Part shown: one piece after another, positions 49,614 to 61,510 of the stretch
How the letters are laid out: the number at the start of each line of letters is the position of its first letter
Numbering within the stretch: the first letter of the stretch is position 1
From: Paraphysomonas bandaiensis
Taxonomy: Eukaryota > Chrysophyceae
Assembly (NCBI GenBank): GCA_965644295.1
Contig: CBFFRP010000002.1
Coordinates: 124,001 to 188,000, forward strand
Reading direction: 5' to 3'
DNA length: 64,000 bases
The notes under the pieces: model-generated
What the model was told of the DNA's origin: nothing
The model's input: only the letters and a program-made list of their open reading frames with translations
The model's database searches: none
Program-made: the position numbers and the translations under genes

Positions 49614-51935
49614 ATGCTCAGTCCTCATAAAACAGAAGCCGAAGACACAGCTTCAATCACTTCGACTTCACATGAAAGTGATACAACTGTGACTTCGACT
49701 TCTAATTCAAGTTATGCATCTTCAATCGATGAAGTTCAACTTAAAATCAATCAAATGAAGAGACATAATAAAAAAAAGGGACAAACATCTAAATTAATGG
49801 CGAAATATAAGGCACATTTAACACCTGAACAAAGAGCACAAAATGAAATGAATAAACGTATAGATCAAGGCCTAAGACAAGTCCTTCATCTTCATACACC
49901 TGTTGAGTTATCATCTATATGTGGGGTATTGAATCTTCCAGCATTGCAGCGTGCGAGTGTATCAATTGATCAAATTATTAATTTTTGTAAACAAGAGAAT
50001 GAATTTTCTGAAGTTAGAATTATGAAAGCTGTTAATAACATGTGGGAAGGAGCCTTATTTGAGTACCTTAAATCGATCGGGCATCCACAGAAGACATGTT
50101 TGCCAGATCCTAAATTAGCGGTGATGAAAATATGGCGTCGTGGGGGTTTTCATGAGAGTGAAAGCGATACATTTACTCCTCATTATATACAAAAAAGAGT
50201 GTTAACTCGACATGATACTGACCAGGCGGAAGATATTGCATCACGTTCAGCGAAGCTGAAGGTAGGAGAATGAGTATAAGAAGCTGAAGTGGTGATTGTG
50301 TGTATAGGTGATGGAGAATGCCATGAAACATGTTGAGCGAGAGTTGTTTGAAGAGCATGATTACACGAATGCTCTGCGCTATTTCCAGCAGCTGGGTGAG
50401 GGATGTATATAGATGTGTGGTAACCCTGTGTATTTGCGTACTAACATAACTAGATCTTTATTAGCATTGACTCAACTTTTATCCTCATGTAGGTGAGATC
50501 CGTAAAACCGAGACCGATTTCAGGGATTACCTTATTAACAAGTTAGAATTATGCCGCTCCGAGTTGAGTCGAGCAAACTCCAACAAAGACCTAGCCACGG
50601 AAATGCTTGCCGAGGGAGAAGATAGGTACTGTCCTATTGACAATGGACTTCGTTTTAGGCTTTAATTACCATCTAATCTCTTCTAATTTATTTTACTGTT
50701 CTATTATGCCACACTGTATCTTATGCACGATTTCTTGCATATTTAGAAGGTCGTTGTGTGTGAACGTATACGTAATGAACCTATGCATTGTGTGTAGTAG
50801 TATGTGCGTTTGAACATTATGGTAGGTTTGTGTCTGGCATGGAGATCCTAAACGACCAGTTAGCCAACTATGAAATCGCCGTCCAAGATGAGATGCAGGC
50901 TCGATACCGCATGGATTCAGAGCTGGTGTCCCTTGATCACACCATCAAGAGCTATGCCGCAAGTCGTAGCAATCAAACCATGGCAGTTCTCAGTGCCCCC
51001 GCTGAAGATAAATATAATGCATACGTGGACTTTCAGTGCGAGGAAGAAGCTGCTGTGCGAGAGATGCCCCATATAGAGAGGTGAGATGATTTTTGTTAGG
51101 GCCGCATAGAAAATCTTCTGTTGTCGAAGGGTACAGTAATTTGATGGTTATTACTTGTTTTATCATTTGTAGTGTTTGTAATTGTATTTTTTTGTATAGA
51201 TACAACTCACATATACGGAGCATATACAACACACTTTTACAGTACCGATCCAAAGTTGAAATCGATACGGCCCATACACTTCGCCTGGTTAGCTCGCAGC
51301 AAAACAAAATATTTGACCTGGAAGAGCAGATTCGTCAGTTGCATAAGGACGTGGCTAGAGAGAAGCAGAGAGGCGACGATGCGCTGGACGCTTTACAGAG
51401 TGCGCATAATGAGATACGGTGGTGCGCTAAAAAGTTCATACATATGAAGACAGAGAACGACGCGGTCCGCAGAGAGGCGTGGCGATCGTCAATTCGTTGG
51501 AGTGGACGATGCAACTTCCTCGAAAAGAAAATTGAGCAGTTGCGGAGTGTGGTTCGTACTGGAGTTCAGACACAAGACAAACTTGTAGTATCAATGTGTC
51601 GAGCCATCAATAACGTTCTCTCTATTGTTCCCCCTGATGATCTCTCAGAACTTTACGAGATTGCAGCCATGGAACTTGAGGATCGTTTGAGTGAGGAAGT
51701 CAGGCAAGATGAGGTCAGGGCTTCACTGGCATCATCTGGGAAGAAAGGAAAGAAGGTTAAGAAGGGAAAGAAAGTTACCAGTAAAAAAGGCACAGCAAAG
51801 AAAGGGGGATCAAGTAAGAAAGGGTCGTCTAAAGCTTCTAAAGGATCTGGAAAGTCGAGTGATAAGAAAGGAAATGACAAAAAGAAGGCAGCTGCTAAAA
51901 AAGCTCCAGCAAAGAAGACTGCGAAGAAGAAGTAG
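49614..51935 (+). CDS. Coiled-coil protein with lysine-rich tail (5 exons)
   Basis: Exons: 49614-50261, 50308-50395, 50493-50625, 50826-51080, 51200-51935; 619 residues. The N-terminal 50 residues are Ser/Thr-rich, followed by a basic helix ('IDEVQLKINQMKRHNKKKGQ'). A globular-looking part about 70-215 is followed by long helical, heptad-like segments with few Pro or Gly (about 217-520, e.g. 'QNKIFDLEEQIRQLHKDVAR'). The last 75 residues are almost only Lys, Gly, Ser and Ala ('KKGKKVKKGKKVTSKKG'), like histone H1 or microtubule-binding tails. I do not recognise a family. A cytoskeletal, flagellar or nucleic-acid-binding role would fit the tail but is not shown. The start is the first ATG after a promoter-proximal TATG tract. 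Confidence 0.82.
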
Positions 51936-53460
51936 TGTAAATTGGAGGAGTGGTATATGTGATCTGTAAACTTGTGTGGTTATCGTCTATGTAAAATAAG
52001 TGTAGAAATAATTCAGTAATTAAGTGTCTATATATGTTATAGTAGTTAATATCTGTTTATTTAGCAATAGGCGTTAGTCAGAACCAGATTTGTAACTAGA
52101 TGAAGATAAGCATCTACCATTTTCTAGCTAGAGCAAACTCTGGTATTCTATTATTGCTTGTGCGTCGCATAAGGCACTGATAGAATTTGACATTTTTCTA
52201 AATTTAACTGTGCTCTACACGTAAACCTTAATCTTGCTTGTTCAACACAAAGCACTTACAAGTAAGAAATAATAATTATTAATTTGAACACTTCACTACA
52301 TATTCATTTAACATCTGGTAAACATATGTTCTCAGCAACATCTGTTTATCATATGTTCACTAGTCACCCCTATATCTTATATAGTCACACATCAGTAACT
52401 GAATTTAACTCCTTTGTAACCATAATCACCCATTTTCCCGTTATACCTTCGAGTTGACTTCACATATTGCACACACTTAACTCACTTTTATAGCACAATA
52501 TATATCATCACATACATCATATTTCAGAACTCAACAAGCATCAAAGTGTGACCATTCTCGCTATATTTATATATGTGTATATAGGGGACGTTGTACGACG
52601 TACAGTATGACAAGTGAAAGCAGTGATCTAAGTCTACTACTACCACACTGGAACACTTAAGACTACACATACATACAATTTGCATCTAGAACAGCCTTAT
52701 GTGCCTCACGGCAGGCACCAGGGAAGCAGAAATGTACCCTTCTCAGTTTGGCAATCTGGTGGCCTTCCCTTAGGTGTTGTGCCAAGTGGCTCGAGGTATG
52801 TGGATGAAGGTCTTGCAAAAGGTGTTGATCTACTGTGTAGAAGCGTCAGAATCGGCTCTTCTGCTGTTTTAGCCAGTAGCAGGAAACTCATGGAAGAAAG
52901 AGGATAGTTGGACACCATGGGCATACGCGGGTTCTCCGGTGTATCCAGCAACAGGGAGTCGAGAGGGAGTGTGATGGTACAAGTGAGGCAACATCTGATT
53001 GAGGAGTGCGAGCACAAGGGCCGCCAAGGTCGAATACTCTGATAGATCTATGCACGATATGAGAATGATTGTAAGTAGAGACTCGGACGTCCTCAGCTGC
53101 TCTTTGTGTGTGTTAGTGCAGGGGGGTACAGGCTGAGGCATAGTGTGTGTGTGGAAGAGAGGAGAGAAGACAGTTTATATGGAGGTTTTCGAGGAGGTAG
53201 AGTGTAAAGTGCGTATGTAACAGTGCAGTTGGGTTATATATGTGTGTTAGATGATCGTGTGTCAATGTGTGTGTAGTTTGCTGCCTCTCTCTCCTATAGA
53301 GGAGATCATACATGTACACACACTGCACTATACCCCACTACTCTATATTATTGGGGTAAACCGTATGAAACAAATACCGTTTTTTTAAATATAGAAAGCT
53401 CTTGTTTTTAGGGTAAAATGAGTAAAAATGATTAAAAAATGGGAGAAAAAAATATTCTCT
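51936..53460. other. Intergenic region, one possible small coding stretch
   Basis: Mostly AT-rich non-coding DNA. At 52680-52907 a plus-strand frame of 75 codons of higher GC ('VDEGLAKGVDLLCRSVRIGS') and overlapping minus-strand frames at 52706-53141 look more protein-like than their surroundings. I cannot choose a strand or name a family, and there is no clear start or splice context. Confidence 0.35.
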
Positions 53461-53467
53461 AACCCTT

Positions 53468-53675
53468 TAAAACCAGGGGGAATAGTGAGTGGTGATGATG
53501 AGTGATACTTTCTTTCTCTTGTTTCCAAGAAATGGCCCCAGCGTGGGACATCCGTGTGTGGGAAAAAGACGACAAGGCAAAAATCTAGAAATCGCCCTTT
53601 TTCGTTGTTTGAGTATATAATATACAGTGTATTGATCATCTAGAAACCTGGGAGTTTTTGCCAGGTGGACTTTTT
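53468..53675. repeat. Dispersed copy of a foldback-element interior
   Basis: Matches the reverse complement of 14110-14250, e.g. 'ggggaatagtgagtggtgat' and 'aacctgggagtttttgccag' with 'caggtggactttttc'. The outer arms seen at 8.8 and 14 kb are not evident here, so this copy is partial. Confidence 0.65.
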
Positions 53676-53750
53676 CTCATAAAAGAATGTCTGTTTTTGT
53701 TGTGCCTGGTGTGTGGATATTTCCCATCCATGGTGCTCTATGTGTGTGAA

Positions 53751-54768
53751 TGTGTATGTATGTATGTATGTATGTATGTATGTATGTATGTATGTATGTA
53801 TGTATGTATGTATGTATGTATGTATGTATGTATGTATGTATGTATGTATGTATGTATGTATGTATGTATGTATGTATGTATGTATGTATGTATGTATGTA
53901 TGTATGTATGTATGTATGTATGTATGTATGTATGTATGTATGTATGTATGTATGTATGTATGTATGTATGTATGTATGTATGTATGTATGTATGTATGTA
54001 TGTATGTATGTATGTATGTATGTATGTATGTATGTATGTATGTATGTATGTATGTATGTATGTATGTATGTATGTATGTATGTATGTATGTATGTATGTA
54101 TGTATGTATGTATGTATGTATGTATGTATGTATGTATGTATGTATGTATGTATGTATGTATGTATGTATGTATGTATGTATGTATGTATGTATGTATGTA
54201 TGTATGTATGTATGTTGTATGTATGTATGTATGTATGTATGTATGTATGTATGTATATGTGTATGTGCGTGTGTATGTGTATGTATGTATGTATGTATGT
54301 ATGTATGTATGTATGTATGTATGTATGTATGTATGTATGTATGTATGTATGTATGTAGGTATGTATGTAGGTATGTATGTATGTATGTATGTATGTATGT
54401 ATGTATGTATGTATGTATGTATGTATGTATGTATGTATGTATGTATGTATGTATGTATGTATGTATGTATGTATGTATGTATGTATGTATGTATGTATGT
54501 ATGTATGTATGTATGTATGTATGTATGTATGTATGTATGTATGTATGTATGTATGTATGTATGTATGTATGTATGTATGTATGTATGTATGTATGTATGT
54601 ATGTATGTATGTATGTATGTATGTATGGATGTATGTATGTATGTATGTATGTATGCATGTATGTATGTATGTATGTATGTATGTATGTATGTATGTATGT
54701 ATGTATGTATGTATGTATGTATGTATGTATGTATGTATGTATGTATGTATGTGCGTGTATGTATGTGT
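53751..54768. repeat. (TATG)n microsatellite, about 1 kb
   Basis: About 250 copies of TATG on the plus strand with scattered interruptions: an extra t near 54215, a 'gtgtatgtgcgtgtg' patch at 54257-54280, and single-base variants near 54358, 54370, 54627 and 54656. It ends about 90 bp before the start codon at 54860. Apparent proteins of 'MYVC' or 'YIHT' across it are artefacts. Confidence 0.98.
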
Positions 54769-54859
54769 GTGAACTCTTCTCATTCTTCTTCTGCTGTATG
54801 CTGTACATACACACTCTGCTCTGTTAGCCTCATAATCTCATCGAATTATCAGTGTTGAC

Positions 54860-56458
54860 ATGTCGAGTATATCTGATCTTAACGATGATGTGTTGCGTCT
54901 CATCTTCTCTATGATCCCACACTCAGCTCTCCTTCCTGCGATGATGACTTGTAGGAGATTTCACGATACGGTTTACACTGATATCATGAGAGACAAGAGC
55001 AGAGATGAGTGGAGATATAACAGGAGATATAACACGAGAGATGAGAGGAGAGATGAGATGAGAGTTAGGTCTCATGCATCTCACTACTGTATGACTAACG
55101 CAATGGTCTCATGGGCTCTGTCTATGGGCTGCCCACAGCGTGTGCTTTCATATAGCTGTGCACTACACGGCAGACTACAGCAGCTCATACATCTCAAACA
55201 TACCGCCCTTCACAATGATACGACCACACAGGAACCGCTACACCAATCAGATATACGGAATGATATTGCTGTACAGGGTAGCCAGGTTAAGATGTTGCCT
55301 CCTTCACCGGACCCTCCATGTCCATGGGGTGAAAGGACTTGCTGCGCTGCTGCAAGAGGTGGACACTTGGATATTCTGCAGTGGCTTCGTTCACAGGACC
55401 CTCCATGTCCATGGGATGAAAATGCTTGCTATGCTGCTGCTTCTTGTGGACAATTGCATGTTCTTCAGTGGCTTCGTTCACAGGACCCTCCATGTCCATG
55501 GAGTGTATGGACTTGCCAGGCTGCTGCTTTTAGTGGGCACTTAGATGTTCTACAGTGGCTTCGTTCACAGGACCCGCCATGTCCATGGAGTGGAGAAACT
55601 AGCCGTGCTGCTGCAGGAGGTGGACACTTGGATGCTCTGCGGTGGCTTCGTTCGCAGGACCCTCCATGTCCATGGGATGAAGATACTTGCCGTTATGCTG
55701 CTTATAGTGGACACTTGGATATACTGCAGTGGCTTCGTTCACAGGACCCTCCATGTCCATGGAATGCAAGGACATGTTGTGATGCTGCAGAGTTTGGACA
55801 CTTAGATGTTCTGCAGTGGCTTCGTTCACAGGACCCTCCATGTCCATGGGATGAAAATACTTGCCAGGCTGCTGCCGAGGGTGGGCACTTGGATGTTCTT
55901 CAGTGGCTTCGTTCACAGGACCCTCCCTGTCCATGGGATGAAGATGCTTGCTCCGCTGCTGCTTTTGCAGGACACTTGGATATTCTGCAGTGGCTTCGTT
56001 CACAGGACCCTCCATGTCCATGGGATGAATATACTAGCCGTGATGCTGCTTCTGGTGGGCACTTGGATGTTCTACAGTGGCTTCGTTCACACGACCCCCC
56101 ATGTCCATGGGATGAATGGGCTTGCCGTAATGCTGCTTCTGGTGCATATTTGGATGTTCTGCATTGGCTTCGTTCACAGGACCCTCCATGTCCATGGGAT
56201 GAATATACTTGCTATGCTGCTGCAGAGGGTGGACACTTGAATGTTTTGCAGTGGCTTCGTTCACAGGACCCTCCATGTCCATGGGATGATGATTCTTGCC
56301 AGACTGCTGCAGAGGGTGGACACTTGGATGTTCTGCAGTGGCTTCGTTCACAGGACCCTCCATGTCCATGGGATGAAGATTCTATCCGTGCTGCTGCTTC
56401 TTCTCGACACTTGGATATTCTGCAGTGGCTTCGTTCACAGGACCCTCCGTGTCCATGA
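54860..56458 (+). CDS. F-box protein with 29-residue ankyrin-like repeats
   Basis: Single exon, 532 residues. 'LNDDVLRLIFSMIPHSALLP' followed by 'AMMTCRRFHDTV' (residues about 7-40) resembles an F-box, the SKP1-binding motif of SCF ubiquitin ligases. A charged Arg/Asp/Glu stretch follows, then about 13 repeats of 29 residues from about residue 150, with consensus 'CPWDExTCxAAAxGGHLDVL' then 'QWLRSQDPP'. These are ankyrin-like (helix 'AAA.GGHLDVLQWLR') but shorter than the usual 33. The array probably selects a target for ubiquitination; that is inference from the F-box. The stop at 56456-56458 arises where 'CPW' becomes 'CP-stop', and repeat DNA continues beyond it to 56720. A TATG tract ends about 90 bp upstream. 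Confidence 0.8.
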   Translation: MSSISDLNDDVLRLIFSMIPHSALLPAMMTCRRFHDTVYTDIMRDKSRDEWRYNRRYNTRDERRDEMRVRSHASHYCMTNAMVSWALSMGCPQRVLSYSCALHGRLQQLIHLKHTALHNDTTTQEPLHQSDIRNDIAVQGSQVKMLPPSPDPPCPWGERTCCAAARGGHLDILQWLRSQDPPCPWDENACYAAASCGQLHVLQWLRSQDPPCPWSVWTCQAAAFSGHLDVLQWLRSQDPPCPWSGETSRAAAGGGHLDALRWLRSQDPPCPWDEDTCRYAAYSGHLDILQWLRSQDPPCPWNARTCCDAAEFGHLDVLQWLRSQDPPCPWDENTCQAAAEGGHLDVLQWLRSQDPPCPWDEDACSAAAFAGHLDILQWLRSQDPPCPWDEYTSRDAASGGHLDVLQWLRSHDPPCPWDEWACRNAASGAYLDVLHWLRSQDPPCPWDEYTCYAAAEGGHLNVLQWLRSQDPPCPWDDDSCQTAAEGGHLDVLQWLRSQDPPCPWDEDSIRAAASSRHLDILQWLRSQDPPCP

Positions 56459-56720
56459 AATTGAGGCGCTTGCCGTCCTGCTGCAGAGGGTGGACACTTG
56501 AATGTTTTGCAGTGGCTTCGGTCACAGGGCCCTCCATGTCCATGGGATGAAGATTCTATCCGTGCTGCTGCTTCTTCTCGACACTTGGATATTCTGCAGT
56601 GGCTTCGTTCACAGGACCCTCCGTGTCCATGAAATTGAGGCGCTTGCCGTCCTGCTGCAGAGGGTGGACACTTGAATGTTTTGCAGTGGCTTCGTTCACA
56701 GGACCCTCCATGTCCATATA
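56459..56720 (+). pseudogene. Stranded ankyrin-repeat tail after the stop
   Basis: Three further 87-bp repeat units follow the stop of the F-box gene in the same frame. A two-unit block that includes the 'ccatgaaattgagg' nonsense change is present twice (stops near 56456 and 56630), so the mutation was copied by a 174-bp tandem duplication. The last unit breaks at 'tccatatataggtt'. Confidence 0.8.
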
Positions 56721-56769
56721 TAGGTTATAGATTTTGTGATGACAATGATTGATGTGAGATGTTTATTAC

Positions 56770-57760
56770 AATATTTATTAATTTATTATCCCCATTTCAT
56801 CTCAGAAAATCGTGTTTTGTCCTGAACCAGTTTCAACAAAACGCTCGTATTAGCACCGGGCCAATATAGAAGTAGTGAATGTCTGATTAGTAGCAATTGG
56901 CGTGTAGCAAAACAATTTAACTAACTAGTGCTGAACTCTGATATCATACTATTTAGCGCTGGTTGAAACGACATCACTGAACAATACTTTCACTCTATGC
57001 TGATTTTATAAGTTAGAGACATTTAGGAAACATATAATAAACTTATGATCAATATCACTTGTCAATCGCCAAATTCATGTTGTCACAACCACCAATCATT
57101 TCCATACAATCTTAGATAACACGAACTCATACGGTCAATATATTTCAGTCTCACTACTACGATATTGCTATCATGACATTAGTTCTCATAATACAGTTAA
57201 CCACTTTTGTATTCTTCCATTAACTGTCATAAGCCAAATATCTTTGAACTACAGCTTTCAATTGCTCTCAAATAGCAGAACTCAACACTCCTCTCAATCC
57301 AAAGCTGTAGATAAACTCTTCACATCAGAAGACATAACTGACGGATACACAACCACCAAAAGCCACATAGGACAAACAGGTGGACATATGACTCCGACAT
57401 ATTTGCTGGCCTCTCTAATAACCACCACTGATGATTTCTGATTCTCGCCTAGACATCTCAACATCCATAAGTCACTCAACATAAAGATTTCGTCAATATA
57501 TCTGCAGTCTGATCATCAATCCCAACGTGATACAATATCGCAGCATTGAATGATCCTACTGAATGACTCACAAGCCGTGACTCAACTGTGTATGGATCAA
57601 GAAAAGCTGATCTCTTGTCTCGACTAAAAGTATCCGCCAGCGGGCAGATGATACTGTCCAGGCACAACGACAGGCACACTGACAGAAACATTAACAAACT
57701 GTATGTGCTCTTTAAGAAAAGTAAACACTCCTCGATGTCACTGGGAGTCAACACAATGGA
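56770..57760 (-). pseudogene. Second Ty1/copia fragment: RNase H end plus LTR-like block
   Basis: On the minus strand, 57754-57476 ends in 'YHVGIDDQTADILTKSL', the characteristic C-terminus of copia RNase H. Downstream, 57440-57010 matches 45420-45800. Further pieces near 56788-56872 and 56925-56950 match 7544-7625 and about 18.7 kb. The rest of pol is absent, so this is a truncated copy. Confidence 0.75.
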
Positions 57761-58241
57761 ATGTGAAGGGGCTGGAAATTGCTGTAAAAAAGTGAGCGAA
57801 GGTCAAAAATCATCGAGATTTTTTCTAAAATGACTGTTTTTCACAACCGCATGCCAAAAAAACCCTCTATATTCTTCAAACTTTTCCTCATTTTTTTGAT
57901 TTAAAAAGTGTGGAATCCGCTATAATCCAAAATACACCTGGCTGGAGGAGATACACTCCTGTGCTGTGTGTTTTCTAGAATATCTTGCTTGTATATCTGA
58001 AGGATTCTACGTTCACTTGAGTATGTTATGTACTGCTCTATATGTATAGCAGTACAGACAGTAGTAGCATATATAGAGTGCATGTGTATGTATGTATGTA
58101 CTGCTCTGTAGTATGTATAGCAGTACTGTACAGACAGTAGTAGCATATATAGAGTGAGTGCATATGTATGTATGTATGTATGTCTATATATATGAGTGGA
58201 ATGGTATTAAGGATCATCATCAGAGTTACATTCATATTACA
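57761..58241. other. Upstream region of the TPR-SGNH gene, with short TATG runs
   Basis: No coding region. Short TATG runs on the plus strand lie near 58086-58105 and 58160-58181, the nearer one about 60 bp before the ATG at 58242. A 45-60 bp segment with 'cagtactgtacagacagtag' and 'tagcatatatagagtg' is duplicated at about 58045-58085 and 58120-58160. Confidence 0.5.
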
Positions 58242-60830
58242 ATGAAAAAGAAAATATACATACATTATGAAGATGAGGGGATTGAAAGTATTACACAGAG
58301 TGTTTGGATTGGATCAGATGATCGATCTGATGGGATTATAGAGAGTGTATTGGGATCACATCCATTAGAGGGACGCTATCAGTTAGTGACCTCATCAGGT
58401 GATCGATTAGCTTCATATGAGAAATTATTTGATTGGGTAGAGAATAAAGATGATTGTTTTATAGTGAAAACATCATCATCATCAGCAGCAGCAGATTCAG
58501 AGAAGGTATCTTCTGATAGGAGTGATAAGGGGCCTGTAGGGGGTGATAAGGGGCCTGTAGGAGGTGATAAGGGGCCTATAGGGGGATATAAAGAGGCTGT
58601 TACTGAAATAGAAACATTGATTAGCAAACGATCCTTTCGTAAAGCAGGTGAATTATGTGAGAGAGTGCTGTCTCATGTAAAGCCCAACGATACGCTGACG
58701 CTGGAGTATTTGACTCATGTGTATTTTGCCTCCGGTAAATATGAAAAAGCTATCTCCGCCGGAGAACAGGCACTGCGAATCATTACCAACAGCTCATCTA
58801 GCCAGCCTCGCCCTCAATTACACCTTATTATCGCTCAGTCATATCGTGAAAATGAAGACTTCGAGGAGGCCTTGGATCAGGCGAAAGAAGGGGTCGCTAT
58901 TATTAAGTCTGCTGTAGCCCGATCCAAGGGACGGGATAGTCAGTTGAATGAGCTTTATCTGGATTTGAATGCCGAAGTGACCAGAATTCTCTTTACGATG
59001 GGTCGTCATATGGAGGCCGGGGATCATGTAAATACTTTGATGACTGGCAACAACCTGTCAGGGGTAGACCCGCAGTCGCACGTAGGTTGTCTCTTGGCTT
59101 ATGGAGAAATCGCAGCTCAATATGACAAGGTATATTTATTTACTCTGCTAATTTTGCCGTAACTAGTATGTCTAGGTGCCAGAAGCAATGCAGGCAGGTC
59201 TCAAGGCAGTGGTGGCTGCTGCTTCAGACAAACGTGCTAAGCGGCTTATATCAGACCTTTTATCTCGTACTGGTGGCTTGGATGAACTGTACAGACAGGC
59301 TCCACCTTCTGACAAGGCCCCTGGTGCGTACGCCTTCTTGGCAATGGCCTGTAAGGACAATGGGTGTCTAACTACATCCGAGGCGCTCCTCAGACGAGTA
59401 TTGAGTATCGAAGGCTCTCTGAATACAATGGATATACATAACCACGCGTTGAATTTGGTTCATGTTTTGGAGAGCGAGTGCGACTATATTTCTGCGGTGC
59501 GAGCTATTGTCGAGCATATGCAAGCCGTTGGCAGAGGGAAGTTCGCATGTGCGGCTGAGGTTGATAGGCAGAAATTGGGATCTCTGGCTGATGTCCTGAC
59601 TTCTGCATTATCGACAGCAAGCACTTCCTCAAAGCGCGTCTGTTTGTGGTATCCTCCTATTGTGAACACCAGCACCGCTCAGAGGGTTATATGGATTAGT
59701 GGCACAGCTACTAGAGACGGGCATGATGTGGACGGACACTGTAGAGTGGTTCCTGCAGACTCCGATAATAGCCAAGCCCAAGATCTTCGATCTGTTGAGA
59801 CTACTCTCTCACCGTCGACACTGGACCTTCTAGCGATGGCGTTTACTGCCGTGAAGATACTATATACTCAAGGCAATATCGATGCCATCCCGTCGTTAAT
59901 TAGCATCATTGAGCCCTTGCGTCGAATGTCGAAGACCCCCGTCCACGAGACATCTGTGCGGAACGAACACGCCTACTACTTATGTATATGTCAGCTTCTT
60001 GCCCGCATGCATAGCCACGATTACGCTTATTCTTATATTCACGGGGAAGGTGGGGATCAAAGTGCTCCACTTTTTGTATGTGGTGACTCGCATTGCCTCT
60101 CTTCCGCATGGGGGGGGGTATCATTTTCTGGAGGGAAAAGGACCATTGTGCCCAAACTCGTAACTGGTTTGAAGCAGTATCACTTAAGACCCCAGTCCAA
60201 CTTCTATACCAAAGAATGCTTCACTAGAACTATGGCTAGTATTCCTGATGGCTCGGATGTAAGTGGCACCAACTCATTGTTCCTAATTACTTACGTCATT
60301 GGTTTGTCATTTGTGATGTAGGTGGTATTTTTAATTGGAGAGATAGACTGCAGAGAAGGTCTACTCGTGGCAGTAGAAAGGGGGAGATACGCAACATTGG
60401 AAGAAGGTATGCGTGCTACAGTGAGCATATTTAAGTCAGTTGTTGCAAATCTCGTGAAGAAAAGAAAGTTCAAGGTGTGTTCACGTATAACTAAATCGAA
60501 TTTTCGAACTCATACAATTATGCGTTTCGCACGGGATAGGTTTATATTCACCCTATTCTTCCAGTTCTGGATGTCACTAGAGATATAGTGGCCGCGTTCA
60601 ATCCTATCTACAAGCAAGCTATGACCTCTATTACAGGTAGTATTCAACAATATTGTATCGCCAAGTGGATAATAGTCAGTCTTTGAGTAGGCGTGAAGTG
60701 GTTGGATTTCTACGATGACCTCATAACAGCTGATGGCAAGAACCTACGTGATGACATGAAAATGGACGGCACGCATGTGAGCCCAGCATATGTCAGGCTA
60801 ATGGAAGAGGCCTTTCAAAAAGTGAATTAA
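58242..60830 (+). CDS. TPR protein with C-terminal SGNH-hydrolase-like domain (5 exons)
   Basis: Exons: 58242-59129, 59176-60258, 60322-60474, 60540-60636, 60691-60830; 786 residues. The start is the ATG of 'MKKKIYIHYEDEG'. Residues about 115-300 form TPR-like helical pairs ('AGELCERVLSHV', 'YEKAISAGEQALRII', 'FEEALDQAKEGVAII') with more helical repeats to about 560. The C-terminal 200 residues carry an SGNH/GDSL-type order: 'VCGDSHCLSSAW' (about 596-607, candidate nucleophile Ser), 'LIGEIDCREG' (about 661-670) and 'DGTHVSPAYV' (about 766-775, candidate Asp-x-x-His). SGNH enzymes are esterases or acyltransferases; the substrate is unknown. Between 563 and 570 a perfect-like repeat 'GDKGPVG' appears early in exon 1 (three copies near 58540). 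No signal peptide, so a cytosolic protein is likely. Confidence 0.82.
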
Positions 60831-61440
60831 ATCACGATGCGGAGATACTTATCTAAAATTAGTCAATCTTTCAACGGTTATGAGCATTACGTTTGTGATG
60901 ATATGTATCAGCTGCTAGGACGTGCATTCAGCGAGATGTTGATTGAAGTAATGCGTTTAAATATTTATGTTAGTATTTTCATTTTCATAGACCTTTTTAT
61001 TTTACATGCTGTATGGGCTTACCCACGGGCATATATATTATATACTTTAGTTCGTGTTAAAACTACTGCAATAGTTAAGTTTCCTCTTCACGAATATAGA
61101 AATTTCACTGCGCTGCAATGTGACCAAAAGTCTTTGGTGGGACGAAAGCTGAGCAATTACTATGACATCTAATGAATCGTTGATTGTTGTGCGTTCGTAT
61201 TTTACCAATTCTTAGTCTTGGTTGCAGAGTGTGAAGACATAATATTAGTTATTTAACAACAGATCAGTGCTTCTCTTTTAGTATGCTATTACTAATTGGA
61301 ACCATACAGCGTACTGGGTATCAGGGGGGGATAAAGTATATTACAAAGAATAAAGAATTTACCCGCAATCTATTTTGAAATAAAAATATAGGTTGTTCCA
61401 ATAAAACCTAATATGTATTATTGGATTCGACTAGATATAC
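60831..61440. other. Intergenic region between convergent genes
   Basis: AT-rich, 3' of the TPR-SGNH gene and 3' of the minus-strand ankyrin gene. A 111-codon plus-strand frame at 60837-61172 contains one hydrophobic stretch but has the composition of surrounding DNA; not called as a gene. Confidence 0.45.
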
Positions 61441-61510
61441 TGTATACTGTGTCACTCGAAAAATCACCCAAGCGTAGTTTTCACCCCATCCAAGTGTCCA
61501 CGCTGTGCAG

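Noticed and set aside
53677-54858. Long 'MYVC' and 'YIHT' open frames in the microsatellites (also 21767-22493 and 48880-49555)
   Set aside because: TATG/CATA tracts have no stop in several frames, so these are products of the repeat and not proteins.
60837-61172. 111-codon plus-strand frame after the TPR-SGNH gene
   Set aside because: Composition follows the AT-rich spacer, no family resemblance, no splice link to the preceding gene, which ends with a good stop at 60830.
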